From contig NZ_LMFA01000005.1 in NCBI RefSeq assembly GCF_001426565.1, positions 46,621 through 110,620 of the forward strand: a stretch of DNA of 64,000 bases, written 5' to 3'. A program made the position numbers and the translations under genes. Below are positions 9,591 through 17,730 of the stretch, in pieces. Every line of letters begins with the position of its first letter. Within the stretch, counting starts at the first letter, position 1. The stretch is from Rhizobium sp. Root482 (GTDB lineage: Bacteria > Pseudomonadota > Alphaproteobacteria > Rhizobiales > Rhizobiaceae). The notes under the pieces were generated by a model, which saw only the letters and a list, made by a program, of their open reading frames with translations, searched no databases and was not told where the DNA came from.

Positions 9591-10397
9591 ATGAACCATG
9601 TGATCATTACGGGCGGATCGAGCGGCATCGGCCTCGCACTTGCCGGGCTCTATGTGGAAAAGGGTGCACGCATCTCCCTGGTGGCGCGCGCCCTGCCGGC
9701 GCTGGAAGCTGCACGAGACAAGCTTTCCCGAGCTTCGAATGTCGATATTTCCAGTATCCATATCGAAAGTGCTGACGTTGCCGACGAAGCGCGGATCGCC
9801 GAGGCGCTACGCCATTGCGAGGATATGTTCGGTCCCTGCGACATCCTGATAACATGCGCCGGCATCGTTGAACCGGGGCTGTTCGAAACCCTGTCGCCGG
9901 ATGGCTTCGAGCGGCAGTTGCGGACAAATCTCCTGGGGAGCGTTCATGCGGTGCGGGCGGTCTATGCCGGCATGAAACAGCGGCGCTCCGGCCGGATCAT
10001 GCTGGTCTCCTCCGGCGCCGGCCTTATCGGCATCTACGGATACAGCGCCTATTCGGCCTCGAAATTTGGACTTCACGGCTTTGCCGAGGCGCTGCGCTCG
10101 GAAGCAAGGCCGCATGGCGTGCGGGTCGCCGTCTGCTTTCCGCCCGATACCGAGACGCCGCAATTTGCCCGCGAACTGGAGCATCGACCGCTCGAAGCCG
10201 CGGTGATCATGGGGCGGGTCGCGCCCTGGTCCGCCGATGCCGTCGCCCGCCGCATCGCCGGCGCGATCGACAGGGGTGATTTCGAGGTGTTCTTCGGCTG
10301 GACGCTTCGCGCTCTCGGTCGTTTCGGTTCAACGGTAAAGCCGTTTCTCAACTGGTGGTTCGACCGCGCCATCGCCCGTATCGGCCGCCGCCCCTGA
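9591..10397 (+). CDS. rkpH: RkpH: short-chain dehydrogenase resembling 3-ketodihydrosphingosine reductase
   Basis: Classical SDR of 268 residues. It has the nucleotide-binding motif TGGSSGIG (residues 7-14), an NAG-like TCAG motif, the catalytic serine near S141, and Y154/K158 in YSASK. The segment PPDTETPQF (184-192) followed by a charged stretch and PLE closely resembles the corresponding region of eukaryotic 3-ketosphinganine reductases (KDSR/Tsc10), as I know that family. It lies 49 bases after rkpG in the same direction. The likely role is to reduce the 3-keto group formed by RkpG using NADPH. The C-terminal amphipathic and aromatic stretch may give membrane contact. SDR assignment is secure; the KDSR-like role is inferred from motif and context. 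Confidence 0.9.
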   Translation: MNHVIITGGSSGIGLALAGLYVEKGARISLVARALPALEAARDKLSRASNVDISSIHIESADVADEARIAEALRHCEDMFGPCDILITCAGIVEPGLFETLSPDGFERQLRTNLLGSVHAVRAVYAGMKQRRSGRIMLVSSGAGLIGIYGYSAYSASKFGLHGFAEALRSEARPHGVRVAVCFPPDTETPQFARELEHRPLEAAVIMGRVAPWSADAVARRIAGAIDRGDFEVFFGWTLRALGRFGSTVKPFLNWWFDRAIARIGRRP

Positions 10398-10501
10398 AAG
10401 GGCACAGATTGCTTGTAACCACCGGAAATAGGATTTAAGTGTCGCAGTGTCGCGGCGGCGCATGACGGGCCGGCACGGATGAAACAGGTGAAGGTATCCG
10501 T

Positions 10502-12106
10502 TTGGCGTCGACGTCGCTTCATATTCATGATTATCCGCTGACGCTGACTGCCTTCTGCTATGTCCTGGCCTGCGCCGTCGTCCTGTTTACCGACAGGTTT
10601 GCCCTGCCCAAGCGCGAGCGCCGCAAGAACCGTCCTGCCGCCAGCCTTAGAAGGACCGCCATCGATATCCTGGCAAGGCTGCCGATCATTGCGCTCGTCT
10701 TCGCCGGGTTTTTCTCGATTTCCTGGCGCCCGCTCTATGCCGGCGCCGGCACGATGAGCTTCTTCATCATCTTCACCGGAATATCGCGCGCCAAATACAA
10801 ATTCATCCGCGAACCCCTGGTGTTCTCCGACATTGCGCTCGTCGCCGATGTCTTCAAATACAAATCGATCTTCTACGCCAATTCGCTGAACATCGTCTTC
10901 TGGGCCGCGGCCTTCCTCTATGTCTTCGGCGTCTCGGCGCTCTACATGTATTTCGAGCCGAGCATCCTGCATTCGCGCCGTCCCTTGCTCTGGATCGTCG
11001 CCATGATCCTGCTTGCCGATCTTCCCTGGGTCCTGCTGTTCTACGGCCCGGTCAACCGGCCGGTGGCGGATTTCGTCCAGCGTCTCGTCGGCAAGCCCAA
11101 TGTGAAGGTCAGCACCGTTCGCTTCGGCACATTCGCCTCGGTAATCTTCCACTTCATCCTCTGGCTCGGCCGCCGGCGGGAGAAGATCGTTGCCGAGCTG
11201 TCTGGACGTCTTATTGCCGCTGTGAAGGACCTGATCGGCCATGATGCCGACAACAAGGCACCGCTGGTCATCGTCTGGCAGTCGGAATCCTTTCTCGACA
11301 TGCGCCATTGCGGTGTCGATCATGTCAGGCTGCCGACGATCGACAGGCTGCAGAAGATGGCGGCACAATGGGGACGCCTGGCGACAGTTTTCGAGGGCGG
11401 TTATACGCTGAGGACGGAGTTTGCTGTACTGAGCGGGCTCGTGCCCGACGATCTCCACATCGATGCGAGCTATCCCTATCTCAGGGCAAGCCACTATACC
11501 GACGTGGTCTGGCCGACGAAGCTGAAGAATGCGGGCTGGAGCACGCATTTCATGCATCCCTACGACCGGACCTTCTTCCTGCGCCACAAGGCCATGCCGC
11601 AACTCGGCTTCGAGAAGATGACCATGCTCGACGAGTTCGATCACGATCCCGCGCGCGACGGCCCCTATGTCTCCGATGCCGCCCTCACCCGCAAGGTCAT
11701 CGAGGAAATCGAAACACAGACGGAGGACGACAAGGGCGACTTCCTGTTCGTGGCCTCGATGGCCAATCACGGCCCCTGGGAGCCGGACCGCGTCGAGGGC
11801 ATGACCGACCCGGTCGATATCTATCTGGACATCCTGCAACAATCCGACAGGGCTCTTGGCGAACTGGTCGATCATCTCGACACGCTCGACCGCCCGGTCT
11901 GGCTGGTGTTCTACGGCGACCACGCGCCGCTACTCAAATCCTTCGCCGATCCCTTTCCGGACCCCCGCACCGACTATTTCATCGTTCCGCTGGCCACAGT
12001 GAAGCGCGCGCAGCAGGCGCCAACAACGCCGCGTGACGAGGTCCCCTGGAAGCTACTGGAAGCCATGCTCAAGCACGCCAATCTGCAGAAGGATGAATTG
12101 CAATAG
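10502..12106 (+). CDS. rkpI: RkpI: membrane-anchored sulfatase/alkaline-phosphatase-fold transferase (LTA synthase-like)
   Basis: Protein of 534 residues with four or five N-terminal membrane segments (about 8-28, 60-100, 135-155, 165-185) and a C-terminal sulfatase-superfamily domain. VWQSESFLD, the threonines T302/T305 in YTLRTEF (candidate nucleophile) and the metal motif YGDHAP (D473, H474) are visible. Relatives include lipoteichoic-acid synthase and phosphoethanolamine or glycerophosphate transferases, which act on lipid or glycan substrates at the outer face of the inner membrane. It may decorate the lipid or capsule. The start is a TTG preceded by GTGAAGG; no in-frame ATG is near. Its TAG stop overlaps the rkpJ GTG by one base. 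Sinorhizobium rkpI is needed for K-antigen. Confidence 0.85.
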   Translation: MASTSLHIHDYPLTLTAFCYVLACAVVLFTDRFALPKRERRKNRPAASLRRTAIDILARLPIIALVFAGFFSISWRPLYAGAGTMSFFIIFTGISRAKYKFIREPLVFSDIALVADVFKYKSIFYANSLNIVFWAAAFLYVFGVSALYMYFEPSILHSRRPLLWIVAMILLADLPWVLLFYGPVNRPVADFVQRLVGKPNVKVSTVRFGTFASVIFHFILWLGRRREKIVAELSGRLIAAVKDLIGHDADNKAPLVIVWQSESFLDMRHCGVDHVRLPTIDRLQKMAAQWGRLATVFEGGYTLRTEFAVLSGLVPDDLHIDASYPYLRASHYTDVVWPTKLKNAGWSTHFMHPYDRTFFLRHKAMPQLGFEKMTMLDEFDHDPARDGPYVSDAALTRKVIEEIETQTEDDKGDFLFVASMANHGPWEPDRVEGMTDPVDIYLDILQQSDRALGELVDHLDTLDRPVWLVFYGDHAPLLKSFADPFPDPRTDYFIVPLATVKRAQQAPTTPRDEVPWKLLEAMLKHANLQKDELQ

Positions 12107-13398
12107 TGCCGGCGCCCCAGAAGCCTTCGCGCGTGTTCCTGTTTCTCCAGGGACCTTCGTCGCCGATCTTTGCCAAGATCGCCGATCGCCTCGAAGAGCG
12201 CGGTCATATCTGCCTGCGTATCAATCTCAATGCAGGTGATCGGATCTTCTGGCGACGGAAGAATGGCCATGACTATAGGGGTCGGGACGGCGACGCCTGG
12301 CACGAGCACGTCGCGCTCTTCATGGATCGACATCGCGTCACGGATTTGGTGCTCCTCGGAGAAGAGCGCCCCTACCACTGCATCGCCGTTCTTGCCGCCA
12401 CGCGGCGCGGGATCGAGATCTCCGTCGTCGAGATGGGCTATCTACGGCCTGATTGGCTGACCCTCGAGCGAGACGGCATGTCGTCCAATTCGCATTTTCC
12501 GGTGGATGCCGGCCAGATCATCAGGGCAGCGGCAATCCTGCCCGAACCGGACTGGAAGCGGCGCTATTCGCAAAGCTTTCTTGCCGAAGCCGGCTATGAC
12601 CTGCTCTACAACCTCCCCAATGTCTTCCTGTGGTTTCTCTATCCGCATTATCGCCGGCATGCGCTCTTCCATCCTCTGGCCGAATATGCCGGCTGGATCA
12701 GGCGGCTGGCCGGCGGCCGGAAACGGAAAGCCGAGGCAGCGGCGCTGATCGACAACCTTCTTGCTGGCAAGACGCCCTTTTTCGTCCTGCCGCTACAGCT
12801 TCAGACCGATTACCAGCTTCGGGCGCATTCGCCCTATAATGACCAGCGCGAGGCGATCGACGAGGTTCTCCTCTCATTCGCCGGCCAGGCCCCAGACAAT
12901 GCGCTGCTCGTCGTCAAAATCCATCCGCTCGACAACGGCCTCATCGACTGGCGTGCGCATGTAAATGCCGACGCAGCCAGGCTCGGTATCGGCGAGCGCG
13001 TCCACTTTCTCGACGGGGGCAATCTCAATACTTTGCTTGGCGGATGCGCCGGGCTGATCACCGTCAACTCCACCGCCGGACTGCATGCCCTGCAACGGGG
13101 CAAGCCCGTAAAAACCCTGGGGGCCGCGATCTTCGACATTGCGGGGCTCACCGACCAGGCCACGCTCGACCGGTTCTGGGGTGCTCCTACCCCACCCGAC
13201 AAGGATTTACGGCTCGCCTTCCTCCGCCTCATGGCGGCGACGATCCAGGTGCGCGGCAATTTCTATTCCCGCTCCGGAACCGATGCCGGCGCCGAGGCAA
13301 TCGCCGTCCGGCTCCACGACCGCACGGTCAACCAGCCGGGCGGCTTCGTCGATCCGCCGCCGCGGCAAAGGCCGGCAAAGATCAGTCCTCGTCGCTGA
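12106..13398 (+). CDS. rkpJ: RkpJ: capsule polysaccharide biosynthesis protein, KpsS/LipB type
   Basis: Protein of 430 residues of the capsule-synthesis family (PF05159). The central part FFVLPLQLQTDYQLRAHSPY, the segment VVKIHPLD and the later ITVNSTAGLHAL match the conserved layout of KpsS-type beta-Kdo transferases, which build the poly-Kdo linker on a phospholipid during group 2 capsule synthesis. It is cytoplasmic or peripheral at the inner membrane, with no signal peptide. The GTG start overlaps the rkpI stop. Its 3' end overlaps by 17 bases with the convergent acyltransferase gene. Together with the KpsC-like gene at 16362 it may supply the capsule linker. RkpJ is required for K-antigen in Sinorhizobium. 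Confidence 0.85.
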   Translation: MPAPQKPSRVFLFLQGPSSPIFAKIADRLEERGHICLRINLNAGDRIFWRRKNGHDYRGRDGDAWHEHVALFMDRHRVTDLVLLGEERPYHCIAVLAATRRGIEISVVEMGYLRPDWLTLERDGMSSNSHFPVDAGQIIRAAAILPEPDWKRRYSQSFLAEAGYDLLYNLPNVFLWFLYPHYRRHALFHPLAEYAGWIRRLAGGRKRKAEAAALIDNLLAGKTPFFVLPLQLQTDYQLRAHSPYNDQREAIDEVLLSFAGQAPDNALLVVKIHPLDNGLIDWRAHVNADAARLGIGERVHFLDGGNLNTLLGGCAGLITVNSTAGLHALQRGKPVKTLGAAIFDIAGLTDQATLDRFWGAPTPPDKDLRLAFLRLMAATIQVRGNFYSRSGTDAGAEAIAVRLHDRTVNQPGGFVDPPPRQRPAKISPRR

Positions 13399-14122
13399 TA
13401 TCCTGATCCGGAATGCGCCAGGCGTCCAGTTCCTCCTGCGAATAACGGCGCTTTCGCCACCTGTTCCAGGTCACGCCGCGCTTGACGATAGTCGCCGGCG
13501 TGCCGGCAAGGACGACGCTGCTCTCGGTAAATGCCTTATTGACGAAGGACTTGGCACCGACAACGCAATCCGCCGGGATGACAGTGCCCTTGTTCAGGAT
13601 CGAGCCCACCCCGACCCAGACATGGTCGCCGACCGTGACGGAGGCCGCGCGGTTGAGACGCCGGCCGTCGCGTTTGCGTATCAGCCCATGCGCATCGCTG
13701 GTGCGTACCTCGATGTTGCGGGAAAACATGCACCAGCGGCCGATGCTGATGTCGCAGCGCTCCATACAGAGGAGATAGACCGATTCGAAGGTCGTTCCCT
13801 CGCCGACCGTTACCGTTTGGTTGTGACCCTTGACCATGAACTCACCGTACAAACGGCAATTTTCACCGATCACGATGCGGTTTCCCTGTCCGTAAATGGT
13901 GATATGGCCGGTAAAGGAGGAGGTCTTCGGCAGCTCGACATAGTTCTGGCTGCCATAGAGACGGATGGTGGCCGTCAGCCGGCCTTTTGCAGCGATGCTA
14001 TTGCCTTGTCCCCAATCCAGCCGGACGGCGAAAGGGTGGTGAAAACGGAGCCGTGGCAGCGATTTGAGAAAACGGCCAACCCTCGAAAAAACATTCATAT
14101 AGAAAAACCGTGCACGCGCCAT
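13382..14122 (-). CDS. Left-handed beta-helix (hexapeptide repeat) O-acyltransferase
   Basis: Protein of about 246 residues, first gene on the minus strand facing rkpJ. It has irregular hexapeptide repeats (IVIGENCRL, VTVGEGTTF, ISIGRWCMFS, VTVGDHVWVGVGSI, TVIPADCVVGAKSFV), typical of LbetaH acetyltransferases such as capsule O-acetylases. The C-terminus is charged and unrelated to the helix. The start is uncertain: ATGs at 14122 and 14098 and a GTG at 14179 are in frame, none with a good ribosome site. I prefer 14122 because a strong hairpin (14142-14165) lies just upstream, inside the longer version. It is probably a capsule O-acetyltransferase; the sugar acceptor is unknown. Confidence 0.8.
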   Translation of the reverse strand: MARARFFYMNVFSRVGRFLKSLPRLRFHHPFAVRLDWGQGNSIAAKGRLTATIRLYGSQNYVELPKTSSFTGHITIYGQGNRIVIGENCRLYGEFMVKGHNQTVTVGEGTTFESVYLLCMERCDISIGRWCMFSRNIEVRTSDAHGLIRKRDGRRLNRAASVTVGDHVWVGVGSILNKGTVIPADCVVGAKSFVNKAFTESSVVLAGTPATIVKRGVTWNRWRKRRYSQEELDAWRIPDQDISDED

Positions 14123-14141
14123 GCCGACATTTGGGGAGGAA

Positions 14142-14165
14142 GGACGATCCACTGCCGGATCGTCC
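14142..14165 (-). terminator. Hairpin between kpsE and the acyltransferase gene
   Basis: GGACGATCC and GGATCGTCC form a perfect 9-bp stem with a 6-base loop in the gap between the kpsE stop and the acyltransferase start. No clear T-run follows on the minus strand, so it may be a weak terminator or an mRNA-processing hairpin that lowers expression of the last gene. Confidence 0.4.
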
Positions 14166-14204
14166 CTTCGCCGCGCCACAACGGCTTGCGGCAGAAATCA
14201 GGCC

Positions 14205-15533
14205 TCAGGTCCGATCGCGGATATTATAATAGCCCATGACGAAAATGCCCCAGGCAAACAGGAGACCCAGCCCGACCAGGAAAGAATTGAGGATACGCGT
14301 CGGATATTGCGCCAGCTGCGACAGCGTCGGCTGGATGAAGACGGCGAGATAACGCTGCTTGTTGGAGGCATCCAGGCGGGCTTTTTCGATGCTGGCCAAA
14401 GCACCGGTATAGGCGCGCTCCGCAAATTCGCGCTCGGTTTCCAGAACTTCGAACTGCTGGATGCGGCCGGCAACATCATTGGTGCCGGATTTGGACGGAT
14501 CGCCGCTGCCAAGCCGTTGCCGTTCCGCGTCGATCTGTTCCTGAACGCTGGCGATCCTCGTCTTCAGGACGCGAACGCGCGGCGTGTCGTCGCTCATCTG
14601 CGATTTGGCCGTCGCCAGATCGGCGTTCATCTGCGCCAGTTGCTGTTCCAGGCCGCCAATGAGCTGGAGGGCCAGCTTCGCGCCCTCGACCGGGTCCACT
14701 TCCTGCGACACGTCGCGATATTCCCGCACCGCAATCCGGGCCTTGGCAAGACGCCCCTCGGCCACAACCAGTTCATCCTGCGCCGATTTGAGGACGCCGT
14801 CTCGAGCCGTGGCCGACAGGTTGTTCACCAGTTCTTCGCTTTTTGCGATGACGAAACTGGCAATCTCCTGAGCCTGCTGCGGTTCGAATGCCTTGACCTG
14901 CAACTGCATGATCCCCGACGCCGGATCATAATTCACATGAACCATGTCACGCCAATAGTCGAGCTTGTCCTCGACGGGCAAGCCCGACCACATTCCATAG
15001 AAATAATCGGATCCGCGCACGGCGTAGATCGCTTCCAGATCGAACTTCTGCTCGACGGCGGCCAGCATGGCTTCGCTGTGCACGAAATCCATCAATATAT
15101 AGCTGTCGGAACCGGTGTTACCGGTGGAGGCCTGCGAAAACATCCCGAGAATGTCCGACGTATTGGCGGCCTCGATGCTGCGCACGGCAAAGGAAGAGGA
15201 ACTGTGATACTGGTCGGCCGCGACAAAGAGCATATAGAGGCTCGCAAGCGTCGCCGGCACGGCAACGAAGGCGAGAAAGCTGCCGAGGATCACGGTATGC
15301 CGCAGCCGTAGCGTGCTCAACCAGCCCGTCTTGGCGACCTTCTTAGCGGCGATCGAATAGATCTTGTTGCGGCCTTGGGTTTTCTTTTCCTTGGGCACAA
15401 GCAGACGGTCGTCGTTGCCCAGCAGTCCCTCTAGAAGATGGACGCTTTTCGGCTTGACCATATCCTTGCCGGTCATCCGCTCGACGGCGGGATTTTTCGG
15501 CCCGGTGTTCGCCGGATTCTTGATGACCGCCAT
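14205..15533 (-). CDS. kpsE: Capsule export inner-membrane co-polymerase KpsE-like (RkpR type)
   Basis: Protein of 442 residues with the layout of polysaccharide co-polymerase family 3. A positively charged cytoplasmic N-terminus (1-79) leads to a first membrane segment at about 81-103. A long periplasmic coiled-coil region (about 230-350, rich in A, Q, E) follows, and a second membrane segment lies at about 414-435 near the C-terminus. KpsE-type proteins bridge the ABC exporter and the outer-membrane lipoprotein in group 2 capsule export. It starts one base after the KpsT stop, so the two are cotranscribed. In Sinorhizobium the equivalent is RkpR in the rkp-3 region. Confidence 0.85.
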   Translation of the reverse strand: MAVIKNPANTGPKNPAVERMTGKDMVKPKSVHLLEGLLGNDDRLLVPKEKKTQGRNKIYSIAAKKVAKTGWLSTLRLRHTVILGSFLAFVAVPATLASLYMLFVAADQYHSSSSFAVRSIEAANTSDILGMFSQASTGNTGSDSYILMDFVHSEAMLAAVEQKFDLEAIYAVRGSDYFYGMWSGLPVEDKLDYWRDMVHVNYDPASGIMQLQVKAFEPQQAQEIASFVIAKSEELVNNLSATARDGVLKSAQDELVVAEGRLAKARIAVREYRDVSQEVDPVEGAKLALQLIGGLEQQLAQMNADLATAKSQMSDDTPRVRVLKTRIASVQEQIDAERQRLGSGDPSKSGTNDVAGRIQQFEVLETEREFAERAYTGALASIEKARLDASNKQRYLAVFIQPTLSQLAQYPTRILNSFLVGLGLLFAWGIFVMGYYNIRDRT

Positions 15534-16193
15534 CTACCGTTCCCTCATATTGACATTATGCGCCCGGATCGCGTCTTCAATATCATCATAATAGGTTAAT
15601 TTGCCATTTTCCATAACCACGCCGCAATCACAATAGTCGCGAATGGTCGACGTACTGTGGGACACCATGATCACATCGGAATCCTGCAGCCTGCTTTCGA
15701 ACACGACCCGGCACTTCTTCTTGAAATTAACGTCGCCGACGGCGGTGATCTCGTCGACGAGATAATAGTCAAAATTGACGCCCATACTCAAGCCGAATGC
15801 CAGCCGCGCCTTCATGCCGGACGAATAGGTGCCGACGGGCGCCTTGAAGAACGGACCGAGTTCGGCGAAATCCGCGACATAGTCGATCAGTTCACGGGTA
15901 TCGACGCCATAGATGCGCGCGACAAAACGGACATTCTGCTCGCCCGTCATCGTCGCCTGAAAGCTTCCCTGGAAGCCCAGCGGCCAGGAAATCTTACCCC
16001 GGCGGATAATCCGACCGCTGTCCAGCCTGATCGTTCCGGCGATCAGCCGAAGCAGAGTGGATTTGCCGGCGCCATTGCGGCCGAGCAGGCCGATGCTCTT
16101 CCCCCGCTGCAGGACCAGCGAGGCGCGATCGATGATCGGCTTGTTGATGCCTCTGGTGCGCGCGAATTTGGTGGCCTGTTCAAGCCTGATCAT
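15534..16193 (-). CDS. kpsT: Capsule polysaccharide ABC transporter ATP-binding protein KpsT (RkpS type)
   Basis: ATPase of 219 residues, the normal KpsT length. The Walker A motif GRNGAGKST is at 38-46, the signature-like SSGMK at 124-128 (KpsT proteins have SSGM rather than LSGG), and the Walker B motif YYLVDE at 143-148. An H-loop lies in SHSTSTI. It powers export of lipid-linked capsule chains across the inner membrane with the permease KpsM. The start codon overlaps the stop of the KpsM remnant by four bases (ATGA), the normal kpsMT coupling, but the permease gene itself is nearly all gone here. A working partner would have to be encoded elsewhere. Confidence 0.92.
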   Translation of the reverse strand: MIRLEQATKFARTRGINKPIIDRASLVLQRGKSIGLLGRNGAGKSTLLRLIAGTIRLDSGRIIRRGKISWPLGFQGSFQATMTGEQNVRFVARIYGVDTRELIDYVADFAELGPFFKAPVGTYSSGMKARLAFGLSMGVNFDYYLVDEITAVGDVNFKKKCRVVFESRLQDSDVIMVSHSTSTIRDYCDCGVVMENGKLTYYDDIEDAIRAHNVNMRER

Positions 16194-16393
16194 TCATTTC
16201 TCAACAGTGCGTATGAAGCGGTGAACAATACCATTCCAATAAACAATGTCAAAAATACGAAACCATAGGCACCAAGGGCGATGGCATCGTAGCCATGACG
16301 GACCCTGGACGCAACGACATCAGTCCCATGCACGATTGGATGGAGACGCACCATATCGCGATCATCCGTCGAAGGGATAGAAGAGCCGGCCGA
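16190..16393 (-). pseudogene. kpsM: Remnant of the capsule exporter permease gene kpsM (C-terminal end only)
   Basis: Reading the minus strand in the frame that stops at 16190, about 67 codons are open after an in-frame TGA at 16394-16396. From the ATG at 16354 the peptide contains LHPIVHG, then a GY pair, LTLFIGM and a final hydrophobic helix. This aligns by eye with the C-terminus of E. coli KpsM (WNPLVHVVELSR ... TLFIGLALYR). Even the preceding SSIP matches the SIP of KpsM. About 190 N-terminal residues expected in a 260-residue permease are absent; their place is taken by the 3' end of the KpsC-like gene. The stop still overlaps the kpsT start. It looks like deletion debris. Confidence 0.72.
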
Positions 16394-17630
16394 TCAGCCT
16401 GAATTTGCGATCCGTCAGCTCCCGGAAGAACTGGATGGGGTCTTCCCGGTAGTTTTCCGCATCGCGCTGATGGCCAATCCTGGTAATGGCCAGCGCTATG
16501 AGCGGTGTCATCAGATGACGCCAGCCAAGAACGCCATAGGGCCCCCAGGCCTGCCACCGCGGACCGAGTTGCCGATGCGCGCCTTCCATTGCCGTCCCTG
16601 TCGAGAAATGTTGCTTCACGGCGGCAACGGTTTCCTCGAACGAGACCTGGTTGCCTGTCGCAGGATCGAAATAGCGCGGATAGAGAAGATAGGCACCGGC
16701 AAACAGCGCCTCGATGGACAATCGCCGCTTTCGCCTGGGGTTCGGCTGGCGATCGTCCGTCAGCCCCCAGCCGGCATAAAACGGGCATCCGTAAACCGTG
16801 ACCTTGATCCCCCTGAGCAACGCCTCGAAGCCGGCAAGCGAGGTGATCGTGTAAACATGATCGATGGTCTCGAAGGCTTCCGCCATCGACAACGGCCGGG
16901 TGACGATCAGGCAGAGATGCGCGACGTCCTGCGGGTCCGACTGGGCGAAACGGACGCGATTGAGGATATCCGGATGCGGCTTGTAGATGATCTGCGCATC
17001 CGGGTTTTCCGCGGCGGCCAGCCGTACCAGGTCATTGTTGGTAACTGGCGTCAGGCAGCCGTAACGGATGGAGGCGTCGTCCTCCACCTGTCCGATAACC
17101 AGCACGCGTTTGCCGGTCCTCTGGCCGTAGAGCGCTGCAACATCGGTTTCCGACCCGGAATTGTACTTGCTGATGCCGGTCTTCAAGAGCGTGTCGATTC
17201 CGGCCGCCGCCCGGGCCAGGAGATCCGGCGACCTGTCGAAATCATATTCGGTCAACAGCCGTTCGAGATCGGAAGCCTCGCGACAATCGAAATAGGCGGT
17301 GCCCCGATCGAGCGCCAGCGACAATGGCGGCGTCCGGCTGGCATTGGCCTCCACCGAGCGAATGAAGCCATCCTCGATGAAGGTCACGGGAATGCCGTGC
17401 CGTGCCGCAAAGGCGCGCAGGCCGTCAGGCACTTCCAGGCTCCAGACGAAAATCTCAGGATTTTTTTCCCGCACTATGCGGGCGGACCATGTCTGCAGGA
17501 ATTCCCGCCCCCTTGTGTACATTGGCACGAAAATGAACGAGCGTTCTGGAAAATAGCGTTTGAAGATCGACTGCTTCCAGCCGGGAATATGGAAAGCGAA
17601 GGTCACGATGCCATCACGTGCGGCCGGCAT
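16362..17630 (-). CDS. Half-length KpsC-like capsule Kdo transferase (LpsZ/RkpZ type)
   Basis: Capsule-synthesis family protein of 422 residues from the ATG at 17630 (436 from the GTG at 17672). EDGFIRSV, KPHPDI, TSLAGFEALLRG and FYAGWGLTDD are conserved landmarks of KpsC-type beta-Kdo transferases. E. coli KpsC is about 675 residues with two catalytic halves; this protein has only one. Rhizobial LpsZ/RkpZ proteins, which affect K-antigen chain size, have a similar length. It is cytoplasmic with no signal peptide. The last 30 or so bases overlap the KpsM remnant, so its 3' end marks the junction of the rearrangement. Start choice is uncertain because neither candidate has a good ribosome-binding site. 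Confidence 0.82.
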   Translation of the reverse strand: MPAARDGIVTFAFHIPGWKQSIFKRYFPERSFIFVPMYTRGREFLQTWSARIVREKNPEIFVWSLEVPDGLRAFAARHGIPVTFIEDGFIRSVEANASRTPPLSLALDRGTAYFDCREASDLERLLTEYDFDRSPDLLARAAAGIDTLLKTGISKYNSGSETDVAALYGQRTGKRVLVIGQVEDDASIRYGCLTPVTNNDLVRLAAAENPDAQIIYKPHPDILNRVRFAQSDPQDVAHLCLIVTRPLSMAEAFETIDHVYTITSLAGFEALLRGIKVTVYGCPFYAGWGLTDDRQPNPRRKRRLSIEALFAGAYLLYPRYFDPATGNQVSFEETVAAVKQHFSTGTAMEGAHRQLGPRWQAWGPYGVLGWRHLMTPLIALAITRIGHQRDAENYREDPIQFFRELTDRKFRLIGRLFYPFDG

Positions 17631-17730
17631 GTGTTTTGGCGAACTGCCTCCGGAATGGTTCACTTCAGGCACGGATATCCGCTCCCAGACCGCTGTTCCA
17701 AGTCCGTATCAACGGCATACCGTTTCGGGC

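Noticed and set aside
16249-16788. A minus-strand frame crossing the kpsM remnant
   Set aside because: Frame differs from both the KpsM remnant and the KpsC-like gene and has no similarity to known proteins.
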